Numbered from the stretch's first letter, positions 9,141 through 18,516 are shown. The stretch is 64,000 bases of DNA from G963665005 sp963665005 (GCA_963665005.2 CAXXTQ010000001.1:1364001-1428000), one strand, 5' to 3'. The notes: a model not told the origin generated them from the sequence alone. A program made the numbers and translations.

Positions 9141-11075
9141 ATGATGAAAACAATACGTCTTACAACGGCTCAAGCGTTAGTTAAATTTCTAAACAATCAA
9201 TATGTTGAGTTTGACGGCAGACAGCAGCGGTTTGTCAAAGGAATATTTACGATTTTCGGTCACGGCAACGTTGTCGGATTAGGGCAGTCGCTCGAAGAAG
9301 ACGCGGGGGATCTGATCGTGCATCAGGGCCGAAACGAACAGGGAATGACCCACGCGGCAATCGGTTATGCAAAGCAGAAATTAAGAAAGCAAATATACGC
9401 CTGTACATCGTCGATCGGGCCGGGCGCAGCAAACATGGTGACTGCGGCGGCAACGGCAACAGCGAACAGAATTCCGGTATTGTTATTGCCGGGTGATACA
9501 TACGCGTGCCGTCAGCCCGATCCGGTACTTCAGCAGGTGGAACAGTTTAATGATGCCGGCACAACGACCAACGACGCTTTTAGACCGGTGTGTAAATACT
9601 GGGATAGAATCAATCGGCCTGAACAACTGATGAGTGCAATGATCAATGCGATGCGCGTATTGACCGACCCGGCAGATACCGGTGCGGTCGCGATATGTCT
9701 GCCGCAGGATGTTGAAGGCGAGGCATATAATTACCCTGAGTACTTCTTTGAAAAAAGAGTACATCGTATAGAGCGGACACCGGCAACCAAAGAAATGGTT
9801 GAAGAAGCGGTCAGTGCAATACGGGAGGCTAAAAAGCCCGTCATCATCTGCGGAGGCGGTGTGAGGTATTCAGAAGCGGCCGACGTGTTAAAAGATTTTG
9901 CCGAAGCGTTTAATATTCCGTTTGGTGAAACACAGGCAGGTAAAAGCGCCATAGAATATGATCATGAGCTTAATCTGGGCGGCATCGGCGCGACAGGATG
10001 CCTTGCCGCAAACCTGATTGCCAAAGACGCAGACCTCGTGATCGGTCTGGGCACGAGATATTCGGATTTTACGACGGCCTCCAAATGGCTGTTCCAAAGT
10101 GCAGTTAAGTTTGTCAATGTCAATATCGCCGCGTTTGATGTATATAAGATGGATGCAGTGCGTGTGAAAGCAGATATCAAAGCCGCATTAGTACAGATGC
10201 ATGATGAATTGAAAAAGGCTGGATACAAGTCGGGTTATACAGACGAAATCGCGGACGCAAAACAGCAATGGAAAAATGAGCTTGACCGCTTGTTTAGCGT
10301 AGAGTATACCGGTGACGGGTTCACACCCGAGATCGAAGGGCATCTGGATGAACAGATCGCCGAATACAAGGATTTCTTCGGCGGATGTCTGACGCAGACC
10401 AAAACGCTGGGGATACTCGATGAGCAGTTGGCGGACGACGCGATCGTGGTGGGGGCTTCGGGCAGCCTGCCTGGAGACATGCAGCGGTTATGGCGTCCTA
10501 AACAGCACGATACGTACCACATGGAATACGGGTATTCTGCAATGGGATATGAAGTCAACGCGGCGTACGGTGTAAAACTTGCGTGCCCTGACAGCGAAGT
10601 ATACACCATGCTGGGCGACGGTTCGTTTATGATGCTGCATTCCGAGCTGATCAGCTCGATACAGGAAGGCGCAAAGATCAATCTTGTTATCATGGACAAT
10701 AACGAGTTTGGCTGCATCAACAACCTCCAGATGGAACGAGGACAGGGCAGTTTCGGGACAGAGTTTCGTTTTAGGGATAAGAAGACGGGAAAACTGAACG
10801 GTGGCTTAGTACCTGTGGATTTTGCGAAGATCGGCGAAGGGTACGGCGCAAAGGGGTATACGGTTAGAACAGCGGATGAATTAAAACATGCCCTAAACGA
10901 TGCAAAGAAACAAAATGTATCAACAGTGATTGACATCAAAGTACTTCCCAAGACGATGACGCACGGATACGAAGGGTTCTGGAGATGCGGAACGGCTGAA
11001 GTCGCAAAGAACCAAAAAATTGTTGATATAACAGATGAACAAAAAGATGAGCTTAAAAAAGCTCGGCAGTATTAA
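9141..11075 (+). CDS. iolD: 3D-(3,5/4)-trihydroxycyclohexane-1,2-dione hydrolase (IolD)
   Basis: A 644-residue thiamine-diphosphate enzyme of the acetolactate-synthase family. The N-terminal domain has FGHGNVVGLGQ and a catalytic-Glu segment VHQGRNEQGMTHAAIGYAK. The C-terminal TPP motif starts GDGSFMMLHSEL and ends near MDNNEFGCINN. IolD opens the cyclohexanedione ring to 5-deoxy-glucuronate, the IolB substrate. The gene sits between iolB and the transketolase pair in one transcription unit. It is intact and of usual length. Confidence 0.93.
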   Translation: MMKTIRLTTAQALVKFLNNQYVEFDGRQQRFVKGIFTIFGHGNVVGLGQSLEEDAGDLIVHQGRNEQGMTHAAIGYAKQKLRKQIYACTSSIGPGAANMVTAAATATANRIPVLLLPGDTYACRQPDPVLQQVEQFNDAGTTTNDAFRPVCKYWDRINRPEQLMSAMINAMRVLTDPADTGAVAICLPQDVEGEAYNYPEYFFEKRVHRIERTPATKEMVEEAVSAIREAKKPVIICGGGVRYSEAADVLKDFAEAFNIPFGETQAGKSAIEYDHELNLGGIGATGCLAANLIAKDADLVIGLGTRYSDFTTASKWLFQSAVKFVNVNIAAFDVYKMDAVRVKADIKAALVQMHDELKKAGYKSGYTDEIADAKQQWKNELDRLFSVEYTGDGFTPEIEGHLDEQIAEYKDFFGGCLTQTKTLGILDEQLADDAIVVGASGSLPGDMQRLWRPKQHDTYHMEYGYSAMGYEVNAAYGVKLACPDSEVYTMLGDGSFMMLHSELISSIQEGAKINLVIMDNNEFGCINNLQMERGQGSFGTEFRFRDKKTGKLNGGLVPVDFAKIGEGYGAKGYTVRTADELKHALNDAKKQNVSTVIDIKVLPKTMTHGYEGFWRCGTAEVAKNQKIVDITDEQKDELKKARQY

Positions 11076-11098
11076 ATCAAATATAGGTAGAATTAAAA

Positions 11099-11940
11099 AT
11101 GTTGAATAAAAGTGAAAAACAAAAGTTTGAGAAATTTGCCGCGGGATTCGTATAGCTGCATTGGAAGAACTCGCGAACCTAGGGTTTGGACACATTGGCG
11201 GTGCGATGAGTATCGCAGACACCATCGCAGTACTGTACGGCGGTGTGATGAACATCGACCCAAGCAACCCGGATTGGGAAGACAGAGACTGGCTGGTCTG
11301 CTCCAAGGGACACGCAGGGCCGACGATATATGCGACACTGGCGCTCAAAGGGTACTTCCCCAAAGAGATGCTGATGACGCTCAATCAGGGCGGAACCAAA
11401 CTGCCCAGCCACTGCGACCGAAACAAAACACCGGGGATCGACATGACAACCGGTTCGCTCGGACAGAGCATGAGCACGGCGACCGGCGTTGCGCTCGGCA
11501 ACCGGCTGGATAAGCGCAGCAGCTGGACGTACCTCATACTCGGTGACGGAGAGCTCAACGAAGGACAGGTGTGGGAAGGCGTGATGTTCTGCAATCACTT
11601 TAAGGTAGCCAACCTGATCGTATTTGTTGATTACAACAAGCAGCAGCTTGACGGATATACCAAGGACATCATGGATCTTGGAGATATCGCCGTGAAGTTT
11701 GAGGGTTTTGGATGGCATGCGCAGGATATCGACGGGCATGACGTTGGGGCGATATACGAAGCAATTGAGAACGCCAAGCAAGCGAAAGGCAAGCCGTCCG
11801 TGATCGTGCTGAATACGCAAAAAGGCAAGGGATGTACATTTGCCGAAGGTATAGTAAACAATCACCATATGGCGTTTACCCAAGAGCAGTCACAGCAGGC
11901 AATCGACGAGGCCAAACGCGTGCTGGCACAATACCAATAG
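11099..11940 (+). pseudogene. Transketolase N-terminal subunit, disrupted by a 1-nt frameshift
   Basis: ATG at 11099 opens MLNKSEKQKFEKFAAG, the expected start of a split transketolase, but the frame hits TAG at 11153. The next frame, entered at about 11146-11149, continues RIAALEELANLGFGHIGGAMSIAD and runs intact to 11940, including the TPP motif ILGDGELNEGQVWEG. A single missing base near 11146 in a GCGGGATTCG stretch explains it. Reinitiation at TTG 11161 would lose about 20 residues. Either a real mutation or a sequencing error in an otherwise intact gene; the downstream partner gene is intact. Confidence 0.8.
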
Positions 11941-11956
11941 AAAGGCGGCGTATAAA

Positions 11957-12922
11957 ATGAGTATCACAATGACAAAAGAAACAATAAAAGACGACAGAAT
12001 GATGCGGGACGTCTACTGCGCTGCCTTGATGGATATGGCAAAAGAGGACGACAGAGTGGTTGCGCTGGATGCCGACCTGATGAAATCCATGGGTATGATA
12101 CCGTTTTTAGAAAAGTATCCGGAACGTACATTTAACTGCGGAGTGCAGGAAGCCAACATGATCGGCGTAGCGGCAGGGCTGTCGGCAACGGGCAAGATAC
12201 CGTTTGCGCATACGTTCGGGCCGTTTGCATCCAGAAGATGCTTCGATCAGGTGTTCATATCGGCGGCATACGCACAGCTCAATGTACGTATCGTAGGATC
12301 TGACCCCGGGATTACGGCGGCATATAACGGCGGTACGCATATGCCGTTTGAAGACATGGGGATGATGAGAAACATTCCGGATGCCAAGGTAATCGAGCCG
12401 ACCGACTGTGTGATGCTTGAAAACATCGTGCATCAGGTAAAGGATATGTACGGCGTGTTCTATATCCGGCTGCTGAGAAAACAGCCGATGCGGATATACG
12501 AGCAGGGCAGTGAGTTTGAGATCGGCAAAGGCGTTACGGTGCGGGAAGACAGCTCCGTGACGCTGATCACCAGCGGGTTTTTAACCAGCGAAACATTAAA
12601 AGCAGCCAAACTGCTTGAAACGCAGGGGGTATCAGCACGCGTGGTCAACATGTTTACATGGAAACCGATCGACAAAGCGCTGATTGTAAGCTGCGCAAAA
12701 GAAACAGATGCTATCGTGACGGTTGAAAACCATAGTATTATCAACGGACTGGGGTCAGCCGTTGCCGAAGTGCTGGTAGAAAACACACTGGTACCCATGG
12801 AGCGAATTGGCAGCAAGGACAAGTTCGGCGAAGTCGGCAGTGTGGATTATCTGCAAAAAGCGTTTGGAATGACGGCGCAGGATATCGTTGGCAAAGCGAA
12901 CAAGGTGCTGGAGAGAAAGTAA
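11957..12922 (+). CDS. Transketolase C-terminal subunit
   Basis: A 321-residue protein carrying the pyrimidine-binding and C-terminal domains of transketolase. It contains RTFNCGVQEANMIGVAAGLS (the catalytic Glu that activates TPP lies here), AHTFGPFASRR and a C-terminal transketolase domain (VTLITSGFLTSETLKAAKLL). It pairs with the upstream N-terminal gene, as in many Gram-positive operons with split transketolase. AAGGCGG at 11942-11948 precedes the ATG. Its place after iolD suggests that triose or pentose products are fed to the pentose phosphate pool. Confidence 0.9.
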   Translation: MSITMTKETIKDDRMMRDVYCAALMDMAKEDDRVVALDADLMKSMGMIPFLEKYPERTFNCGVQEANMIGVAAGLSATGKIPFAHTFGPFASRRCFDQVFISAAYAQLNVRIVGSDPGITAAYNGGTHMPFEDMGMMRNIPDAKVIEPTDCVMLENIVHQVKDMYGVFYIRLLRKQPMRIYEQGSEFEIGKGVTVREDSSVTLITSGFLTSETLKAAKLLETQGVSARVVNMFTWKPIDKALIVSCAKETDAIVTVENHSIINGLGSAVAEVLVENTLVPMERIGSKDKFGEVGSVDYLQKAFGMTAQDIVGKANKVLERK

Positions 12923-13021
12923 AACAGGATGTATGGTTATAGCAGGATGATATAGCAGGAAATATTGACCTGATCATTATGTGAAGAATTAACCGAAGTA
13001 TGTACTATAGCAATAGGGAGG

Positions 13022-13047
13022 AGAGCTGGTTTTCAAATGCCAGCTCT
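13022..13047 (+). terminator. Hairpin after the transketolase genes
   Basis: An 8-bp perfect stem (13022-13029 with 13040-13047) with a 10-nt loop, followed by a weak T-rich tail (TCGTATTTTC). It may partly terminate the inositol operon before the MFS gene. Confidence 0.45.
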
Positions 13048-13176
13048 TCGTATTTTCATAAAAGCATTAACACAGGTCAAACGCATTCTCTAGATAAAAT
13101 AATTGAAGGAACATGTCGTTGGTTTTACGTGTAATTACGGTGAGGCTTGTCAGGCTATAGAAAAGGGGCTATAAAC

Positions 13177-14358
13177 ATGAAAAAAGGGTTATGGATGAAG
13201 GTTTTAGCAATCGATATGCTGGTGTTGGGGGTATCGTTCTCCATATCACTTGTCGGGCAAATGTTTGATGCGATTAAGAATGTATACCAACTTTCATTAT
13301 CACAGGCCGGCTGGCTGCTATCTGTACAGAGTATTGGAGGTTTTGCAGTAGCGATTATGTGCTTATTGTTTGTTGACTCGCTTAACAAAACAAAGCTCAT
13401 TGTGATATCGGGAGTATTGCTTTGTGTGTTTTTAATAATGGTCGGCATCAAACTGCCGCTGTTTTTGGTATTTATAGTATTTATCATGTTGGGTTTATTT
13501 ACCGGTGTGGTAAACACGCTTACGAATGCTGTAATGGCAGAGACTGTGCCTGCAAATGCCGATAAACACATCAACTTTATGCATATGATTTTTAGTCTGG
13601 GTGCAGTATTAGTGCCAATATTATGCAGTGTAATTTATCATTATCTCGACCTGTCCGGCGTTTTCTTTGTTTTGGGTGGGTTTTCTCTTTTTTGGCCAAT
13701 ATATGCAGTAATAATATTTAATGCGAACGTGAAACAGAAATTATTGAAGAATACTGTCGGTATCAAGTTCCGATTACAGAAAATGCAAAAAGTGATACGA
13801 ATACCAGTTATGAAAGAAATAGGGCTTATAGCGGTTTTGGCAACTTGTTGGCAATTGTCGGCCATATATTATGTGTCTTCGCTTTTTTCTGGGCTAACCG
13901 GTAATGTGAGCGATGGTGCATATGCACTGTCCATATTGTTCCTTGGTATGATGGTTTCAAGGTTATTATATACAAAAGTAGTAAATAGATTTTCGAAAGG
14001 GTGTGTGATCGCAATAGGATGCTTGCTAGGTGCGGTGGTATGGACGATCGCTATGTTCGTCAATGATATATTTATTAAAATAATACTGATAGGATTATCG
14101 GCGTTTTTCTGCGGTAATAATTTTCCGATCACTTTTTCGGCAGCGTGTAGATTATCTCCAAAGAACACAGCAACGGCTTTGGGAATTGCTTTTTTGGGTT
14201 ACTATTTGGCACTTTTCATATTTGTACCCATTATTGGTGCTGTGGGTGAGACGATGGGTTTAAATAATGCGTTGCTGTTTAATGGCATTCCACTCATTGC
14301 TTTAATTCCTGTTGCATTAAGACTCCATACCAAGATGAAAATGAGTATCGTAGAATAA
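13177..14358 (+). CDS. MFS transporter
   Basis: A 393-residue polytopic membrane protein with about 12 hydrophobic segments and basic cytoplasmic loops (for example RLQKMQKVIR and TKVVNRFSKG), typical of major facilitator permeases of the sugar/FucP-like type. The ATG at 13177 follows AAAGGGG; an in-frame TTG at 13147 has no ribosome site. It lies 254 nt after the transketolase genes behind a hairpin, so it may have its own promoter. The substrate is unknown; a sugar or cyclitol is suggested only by neighbours. Confidence 0.82.
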   Translation: MKKGLWMKVLAIDMLVLGVSFSISLVGQMFDAIKNVYQLSLSQAGWLLSVQSIGGFAVAIMCLLFVDSLNKTKLIVISGVLLCVFLIMVGIKLPLFLVFIVFIMLGLFTGVVNTLTNAVMAETVPANADKHINFMHMIFSLGAVLVPILCSVIYHYLDLSGVFFVLGGFSLFWPIYAVIIFNANVKQKLLKNTVGIKFRLQKMQKVIRIPVMKEIGLIAVLATCWQLSAIYYVSSLFSGLTGNVSDGAYALSILFLGMMVSRLLYTKVVNRFSKGCVIAIGCLLGAVVWTIAMFVNDIFIKIILIGLSAFFCGNNFPITFSAACRLSPKNTATALGIAFLGYYLALFIFVPIIGAVGETMGLNNALLFNGIPLIALIPVALRLHTKMKMSIVE

Positions 14359-14397
14359 ATCATTATTAAACCTTAAATATAAAATAAATTTGGCATT

Positions 14398-14435
14398 AAA
14401 ATGGCATACAACCATTAAACTGTATGCCATTTTTC
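14398..14435 (+). terminator. Rho-independent terminator after MFS gene
   Basis: A 13-bp stem (14398-14410 with 14421-14433) with a 10-nt loop, followed by a T-rich tail. It closes the inositol region. Confidence 0.88.
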
Positions 14436-14439
14436 TTAC

Positions 14440-14811
14440 ATAAAACCTTCAGAACCCGCATAAACAGGGCACTTTCACACCAACCCTACTTGACCTAATC
14501 TTCATCCCGTCTTGAATGGGGTTCAAGAGAGTAGTTAACGGGTTATTGCGGTTGAGGTTGTTTGAAATTATATAAAAGCGATTTACCCCACACACGAGGG
14601 TTCGTTGGTGCTTGGTAAACCTTCAGAGTCAACTAATCTCGACTAAAAACAATTTGTTACAAACTAAGGAATATGCTCCAGAACGTAAGACCATGACGAT
14701 CTTAAATACGCACAACCAAACTTAACAACTGCTGCACAATGTAGACTGACACTTGTCAAGTGGACAGTTAAAAAAGAAAACTTAAGCGTAGTTAGTGGTA
14801 GTGTAGATTAT
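14440..14811. other. Non-coding stretch with IS-end-like debris
   Basis: No convincing gene. A short palindromic CACTTG-T-CAAGTG motif at 14752-14764 followed by a GGACAG string resembles insertion-sequence ends. The rest shows no recognisable structure. It lies between the MFS terminator and the IS1182 remnant. Confidence 0.4.
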
Positions 14812-15120
14812 TGGGCCTGTTGACAAATCATATTTCTGAATACTATGCGCTTAGTATTACCCAATTACACTGAGCAAAAAATGGACAGGGATTGGGGCTC
14901 AGAACCTTGGCTATGCGCTTTAGGTTCAGTGCAATCGCTGCTAACAGGCATTCTTCGGAAGCTCGATGAATGCCTCGTTTTTTTATTCGTTTGAGATTGT
15001 GTTGATTCTTTAGTGCACCAAAGGTGCCCTCGCTCCATATGCTTCGGAGACGTTTCATCTTAAAATAATCGTCTGTTTTGCAGCGTACTCTATTCGCGTG
15101 ATAGGCAGGATAAAATCCGC
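14812..15120 (-). pseudogene. IS1182-family transposase, 3' remnant
   Basis: On the minus strand the translation SGFYPAYHANRVRCK...MKRLRSIWSEGTFGALKNQ...EECLLAAIALNLKR matches the C-terminal end of the IS1182 transposase at 47274-48684. The string GGGCCTGTTGACAAATCA at 14812-14829 resembles that element's terminal inverted repeat, so one end is kept. The 5' two-thirds are missing and the break at about 15117-15121 joins directly to a ParB remnant. Confidence 0.85.
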
Positions 15121-15395
15121 TTAAAATGTATGATAATGAAAAGATGCTTGGATTAGCAGACAGTATTAAGGAGCAAGGTGTTGTAGTTCCAATACTCGTT
15201 AGACCGATTAAAGACAGTAAGTATGAGTTTGAGATAATTGCCGGTCATAACAGAGTCCAAGCATCAAAACATGCAGGTATTGATAAAATACCATGTAACG
15301 TTCGAGAGATGGATGATGAAACCGCAACCATCTTAATGATCGATACAAACCTTCAGGCTTCTTGCCAAGTTGGCAAGAAGTTAAGGCGGGCATTG
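15117..15395 (+). pseudogene. ParB-like partition protein, truncated remnant
   Basis: The translation (P-L-K-M-Y-D-N-E-K, then LADSIKEQGVVVPILVRPI, EFEIIAGHNRVQASKHAG, ATILMIDTNLQ) matches the ParB/Srx N-terminal domain of the intact gene at 57043. The start is lost at the IS1182 junction. After NLQ about 30 codons are missing before a CQVGKKLR string corresponding to SQVATKLR in the intact protein. The rest is gone, replaced by the 3' end of the oppositely oriented UroD-like gene. It points to a former mobile element at this site. Confidence 0.8.
15358..15380. repeat. 23-nt perfect palindrome in the ParB remnant
   Basis: 11-bp arms (15358-15368 and 15370-15380) around a central G. It lies at the same codons (CAA GTT) as a longer palindrome inside the intact parB gene (57452-57480). 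It is also 22 nt downstream of the UroD-like stop codon on the minus strand, where it could act as a 3' hairpin. Confidence 0.75.
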
Positions 15396-15401
15396 CAATA
15401 C

Positions 15402-16499
15402 CTAGTATTGGATAAATTGTTTAGCAAAATTAATAGCGTATTCATATTCAGCAAAACTAACAATGTCGGGGATCGAGTGGTCAGAATGAAAAATATATCT
15501 TTTAGATGGTTTAGCTTTTAGAATTTTGCGGGATATCTCATCTTTGATTTTTTCTTTTCCTGCCGTTAATGCATCTGCATTGATGTTACCAATGAATGAG
15601 AGCTTATCTTTATAAAGCTTTAAATATACGTTAACATCGTTATCTGCACGTGCCTCTAGTGGTTGCATGCAGTCTACGCCCAATGGGATTAGCAGAGGAA
15701 TTAAATCGGCTACATAACCATCGCTATGGTAAATGACTTTCATTCCGTTGTCTTTAGCGAGGTCAAATATCCTTTTTTGATACGGAGCGAGTCTTTTATT
15801 GAAAAATTTAGGAGAAAAAAGCAATCCGTTTTTGTAACACAAATCTGAAAAAACCCATAAAGCATCAAATTTGTATCCTGCAGATAGAATATTTTTAATC
15901 ATAAGAATGGTAAAATCTGTATAATCTGAAATTATTTGCTCAACAAAATCAGGGTCTAAAGCGATATTGCAGAGCGCTTCCTCCTCGCCTAATAATCTCA
16001 GGTAATACCAGCAAGGCTCTGTTGGAACAATAACAGTGAACTCATCATCTTTTATGGCCTTATTATATTTATCAAGCGGTCTTTCTTTTAAGGGAATAGC
16101 GAAGATACAATCTAATTTATAATTATCGAAACGTGAGATATCCGGAATGAGGCTGGGGCGCAATTTTATCCAATCATCAATTGTAGAAATAGAGGATTTT
16201 AAGAACTGAGGATGAGATTGTATCCCCTTCCATTTTCGATAGGTGCATCCATCCCCGTCAGTTACAACGATCTGATCAGATGTTTCTTCCAAAACTCTGG
16301 CTGGCAGCATTAAAGAAGGATCGTATGAAAAAAACTCTATTTTATCAAATCCAAAATATTCATCAACGCTTATTCCGCTTGGCAAACCCTCGTGCCGCCA
16401 TCTTTCCTCTGTTTCCGGCCAGACACCAATCTCACACATGGGCATTTTATCCATATCCCAACCGTTTAGGGCCGCAATGATTCGTTCTCTAGAATTCAT
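15402..16499 (-). CDS. Uroporphyrinogen-decarboxylase-like (URO-D/MtaA family) protein, type A
   Basis: A 365-residue URO-D superfamily TIM-barrel protein beginning MNSRERIIAALNGWDMDKMP, the common start of non-haem URO-D paralogues. At the place where methyltransferase members have a zinc HxC motif it has YHSDG, and near the C-terminus FHSDHSIPD, so cysteine zinc ligands are absent. AGGAGG directly upstream supports the start. It follows, on the same strand, a Gfo/Idh/MocA gene and its terminator. It is probably not a haem enzyme; the context is sugar catabolism and the reaction is unknown. Confidence 0.82.
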   Translation of the reverse strand: MNSRERIIAALNGWDMDKMPMCEIGVWPETEERWRHEGLPSGISVDEYFGFDKIEFFSYDPSLMLPARVLEETSDQIVVTDGDGCTYRKWKGIQSHPQFLKSSISTIDDWIKLRPSLIPDISRFDNYKLDCIFAIPLKERPLDKYNKAIKDDEFTVIVPTEPCWYYLRLLGEEEALCNIALDPDFVEQIISDYTDFTILMIKNILSAGYKFDALWVFSDLCYKNGLLFSPKFFNKRLAPYQKRIFDLAKDNGMKVIYHSDGYVADLIPLLIPLGVDCMQPLEARADNDVNVYLKLYKDKLSFIGNINADALTAGKEKIKDEISRKILKAKPSKRYIFHSDHSIPDIVSFAEYEYAINFAKQFIQY

Positions 16500-16597
16500 T
16501 TAATCCTCCTGCTCATATTTAGCGTTAAAAAACTGTTCGAAGATTTTGCCGCTTTGATACGATATAAAATGTAATGATATTGAGAGGCGATAAAATT

Positions 16598-16632
16598 AAA
16601 AACTGAACCTGAAAAATCAGGTTCAGTTTTTT
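16598..16632 (-). terminator. Bidirectional rho-independent terminator (copy 1)
   Basis: A 15-bp perfect stem (16598-16612 with 16617-16631) with a 4-nt AAAA loop and T-runs on both strands. It ends the Gfo/Idh/MocA gene 16642-17646. A near-identical terminator lies at 33488-33519 beside the duplicated gene. Confidence 0.92.
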
Positions 16633-16641
16633 AACGTATCA

Positions 16642-17646
16642 TTATTGTTTTATCTGTTCTGTTTTACCGCTTTTCAAAGACTTAAAGCATGCTTCAATAA
16701 CCGAGACAGCAAGCGTAGCTCTCTGTAAATCTACAAAGTAGTCTTCTCCTGATGCTGTAGCCTCTACGAAATGATGCAATTCACTTCTTAGGTCACCCCG
16801 AATTTCTTCGTTATACTCCGGCCAAAGCAGCGTATCAGGAGAATAAGAAAATCCAAGTTCGCTGATGATTTTAATTTCGTCTCCTGCTATATTAACCACA
16901 CCCATACCTTTTGTTCCAATAGCTTCAACGCCGAACACGGTCGGCCCGTTTGCCGGCAGACCCCAGCTTAGCTCAAGATTCCCGATAATACCATTTTGAA
17001 AGGTAATGATCGCAAACACTGTATCGAGCGCACCATGTTTTTCGTTTTTCTTGTTTGTAGACTGAGCATATACTTTTAAAGGTTTCGCATTTGCATAATC
17101 TATCATATATTCTATATCATGAACGCCAAGATAATAGAATATAGAGACCTTTCCGCCTAACCGTTCTGCCATGGGGGACGGAGTAATTCTTTTTAGAGAA
17201 AGGCTGGTAATATCACCCAGCTCGCCTTTAGTGATCGAATCTTTAAGATGGACATATCTTGGGTCAAATCTTAGAACGTGGCCAACCATAATTCTTGTTC
17301 CGCTTGATTTGCACGCATTGATAATTTCGCGCGCAAGCTTTACGGTAATAGCTATTGGCTTTTCTATCATTATAGCTTTAAGGCCTGCGTTTGCTGCCGC
17401 GATGGCGGGTCCTTTATGATATCCTTCGGGTACACAGATATCCAATAAATCAAGATTTTCTTTTTCAATCATGCTTTCAAAGCTAGTGTAGGTTTTGCAA
17501 GAATAATCCTTACCCACCTTAGCTCCCAGCTCGTCGTTCAAATCAGCGACAGCAACCAGCTCTACCTGCGGGTTCTCATAATGTATTCTTATATGAATCT
17601 GTCCGATCATTCCTGCGCCGACAACACCAATCCTTAACTTATCCAT
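16642..17646 (-). CDS. Gfo/Idh/MocA family oxidoreductase (copy 1)
   Basis: A 334-residue NAD(P)-dependent dehydrogenase: MDKLRIGVVGAGMIGQIHIR nucleotide-binding motif, MIEKPIAITV family motif, and YYLGVHDIEYMIDYA with the conserved His. The start at 17646 is chosen because homology with the second copy begins there; a longer frame to 17718 reads non-homologous sequence, and an AAAGGA lies a little far upstream. The second copy at 33528 differs mainly in the last 90 residues. It probably oxidises or reduces a sugar taken up by the neighbouring ABC system. Confidence 0.87.
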   Translation of the reverse strand: MDKLRIGVVGAGMIGQIHIRIHYENPQVELVAVADLNDELGAKVGKDYSCKTYTSFESMIEKENLDLLDICVPEGYHKGPAIAAANAGLKAIMIEKPIAITVKLAREIINACKSSGTRIMVGHVLRFDPRYVHLKDSITKGELGDITSLSLKRITPSPMAERLGGKVSIFYYLGVHDIEYMIDYANAKPLKVYAQSTNKKNEKHGALDTVFAIITFQNGIIGNLELSWGLPANGPTVFGVEAIGTKGMGVVNIAGDEIKIISELGFSYSPDTLLWPEYNEEIRGDLRSELHHFVEATASGEDYFVDLQRATLAVSVIEACFKSLKSGKTEQIKQ

Positions 17647-18516
17647 TACATTGTTATCCTTTCTTTTCTCTCTAACCAGGGGATAAAACAAATATTTTTT
17701 TAGTACCGAGGTTATCAAGTATACTTAACTTTTATTAGTAATAAACCTTATCGGTTTTAGTAGATATTTCACCTCCCTAAAATAATTGAGATCATTCGAA
17801 AATTGAATGGCTGTATTCTAAACAATCTTGAGCTAGATGAGTTTGCGGTTCATCTTTGCTTTTTTTACGGTATAGCATCAAATAAATTGTCCGTCTTTTT
17901 TCTCTGTTTCTTGCTTAGCTCTTAATTCCTGTTTGCTGTAATTTCTCATCGTGTAATTAATAATGAATATTATTATATTAATACAATAAATCCTGCTTTT
18001 TGAGTATATCATCAAGAAACAAAAAAGTCTACAACAAAACACTTAAAAACAAATAAAAAAGGTGTAGAAACGGTCAAAATATAAACAAATGCCTATAAGG
18101 CAATAAGAATGAATTAGAAATTGTATAAAATGCGCAAAAAAATAACAAATATAAGCATAATATACAAATATTTGAATACAGATGTGGAGAAAACCTAATG
18201 AAACAGAAAAAAGAGCATAAAAAATACCTATATAATGTTGACAATCGCAAAATATGAATATATAATTATTTTCATAATTAACTTACGCTCTAATAGTTCT
18301 TGTTATGTATTTTCAATCATAAAGGACATAAAAAACTACTGCGATTAATAGGAAATAATAAACATTTGCAAAATATAATAAAGAATTCAAGAAACAGCCC
18401 AATAAAAAAAGCTTAACATCCTTTATTTATAAGGAATTAAATTGATACATTTAAGCCAAAGTACCAAAAAAATATGGCCAAACTAGTCTAATAGTCATGA
18501 GAAGGAGAGATTGCAA
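17647..18516. promoter_or_regulatory. Divergent intergenic region
   Basis: About 870 nt of AT-rich sequence between the leftward Gfo gene and the rightward ABC operon. No gene seen. It holds the consensus promoter at 18238-18266. A weak stem (TCCTT...AAGGA, about 18419-18434) lies in the leader of the rightward operon. On the minus strand an AGGGAGGTGAAAT string near 17770 looks like a ribosome site but has no start codon after it. Confidence 0.6.
18238..18266 (+). promoter_or_regulatory. Consensus sigma-A promoter for the ABC/catabolic operon
   Basis: TTGACA at 18238-18243, 17-bp spacer, TATAAT at 18261-18266: an exact match to both hexamers. Transcription would start near 18273, leaving a leader of about 240 nt before the ATPase gene. 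A perfect promoter with a long leader suggests control by a repressor or by the leader rather than by promoter weakness. Confidence 0.8.

Larger units (their letters stand above)
16542..17646. repeat. 1.1-kb internal duplication, copy 1
   Basis: This stretch (gene, terminator and about 50 nt beyond it) is repeated in the same orientation at 33433-34541. The similarity is patchy: nearly identical over the first two-thirds of the gene, clearly diverged near its 3' end. Upstream of the start codon the two copies are unrelated. Confidence 0.9.

Noticed and set aside
10235..11883. Long antisense frames over iolD and transketolase (up to 238 codons)
   Set aside because: Shadows of intact TPP-enzyme genes with no ribosome sites of their own.
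15126..15521. Complete small ParB protein of 131 residues
   Set aside because: It starts inside the ParB fold, loses about 30 codons after NLQ, and its last third is antisense to the UroD-like gene, so it is a remnant.
18419..18434. Riboswitch in the leader of the importer operon
   Set aside because: Only a weak 5-bp stem was seen and no known riboswitch motif could be recognised.
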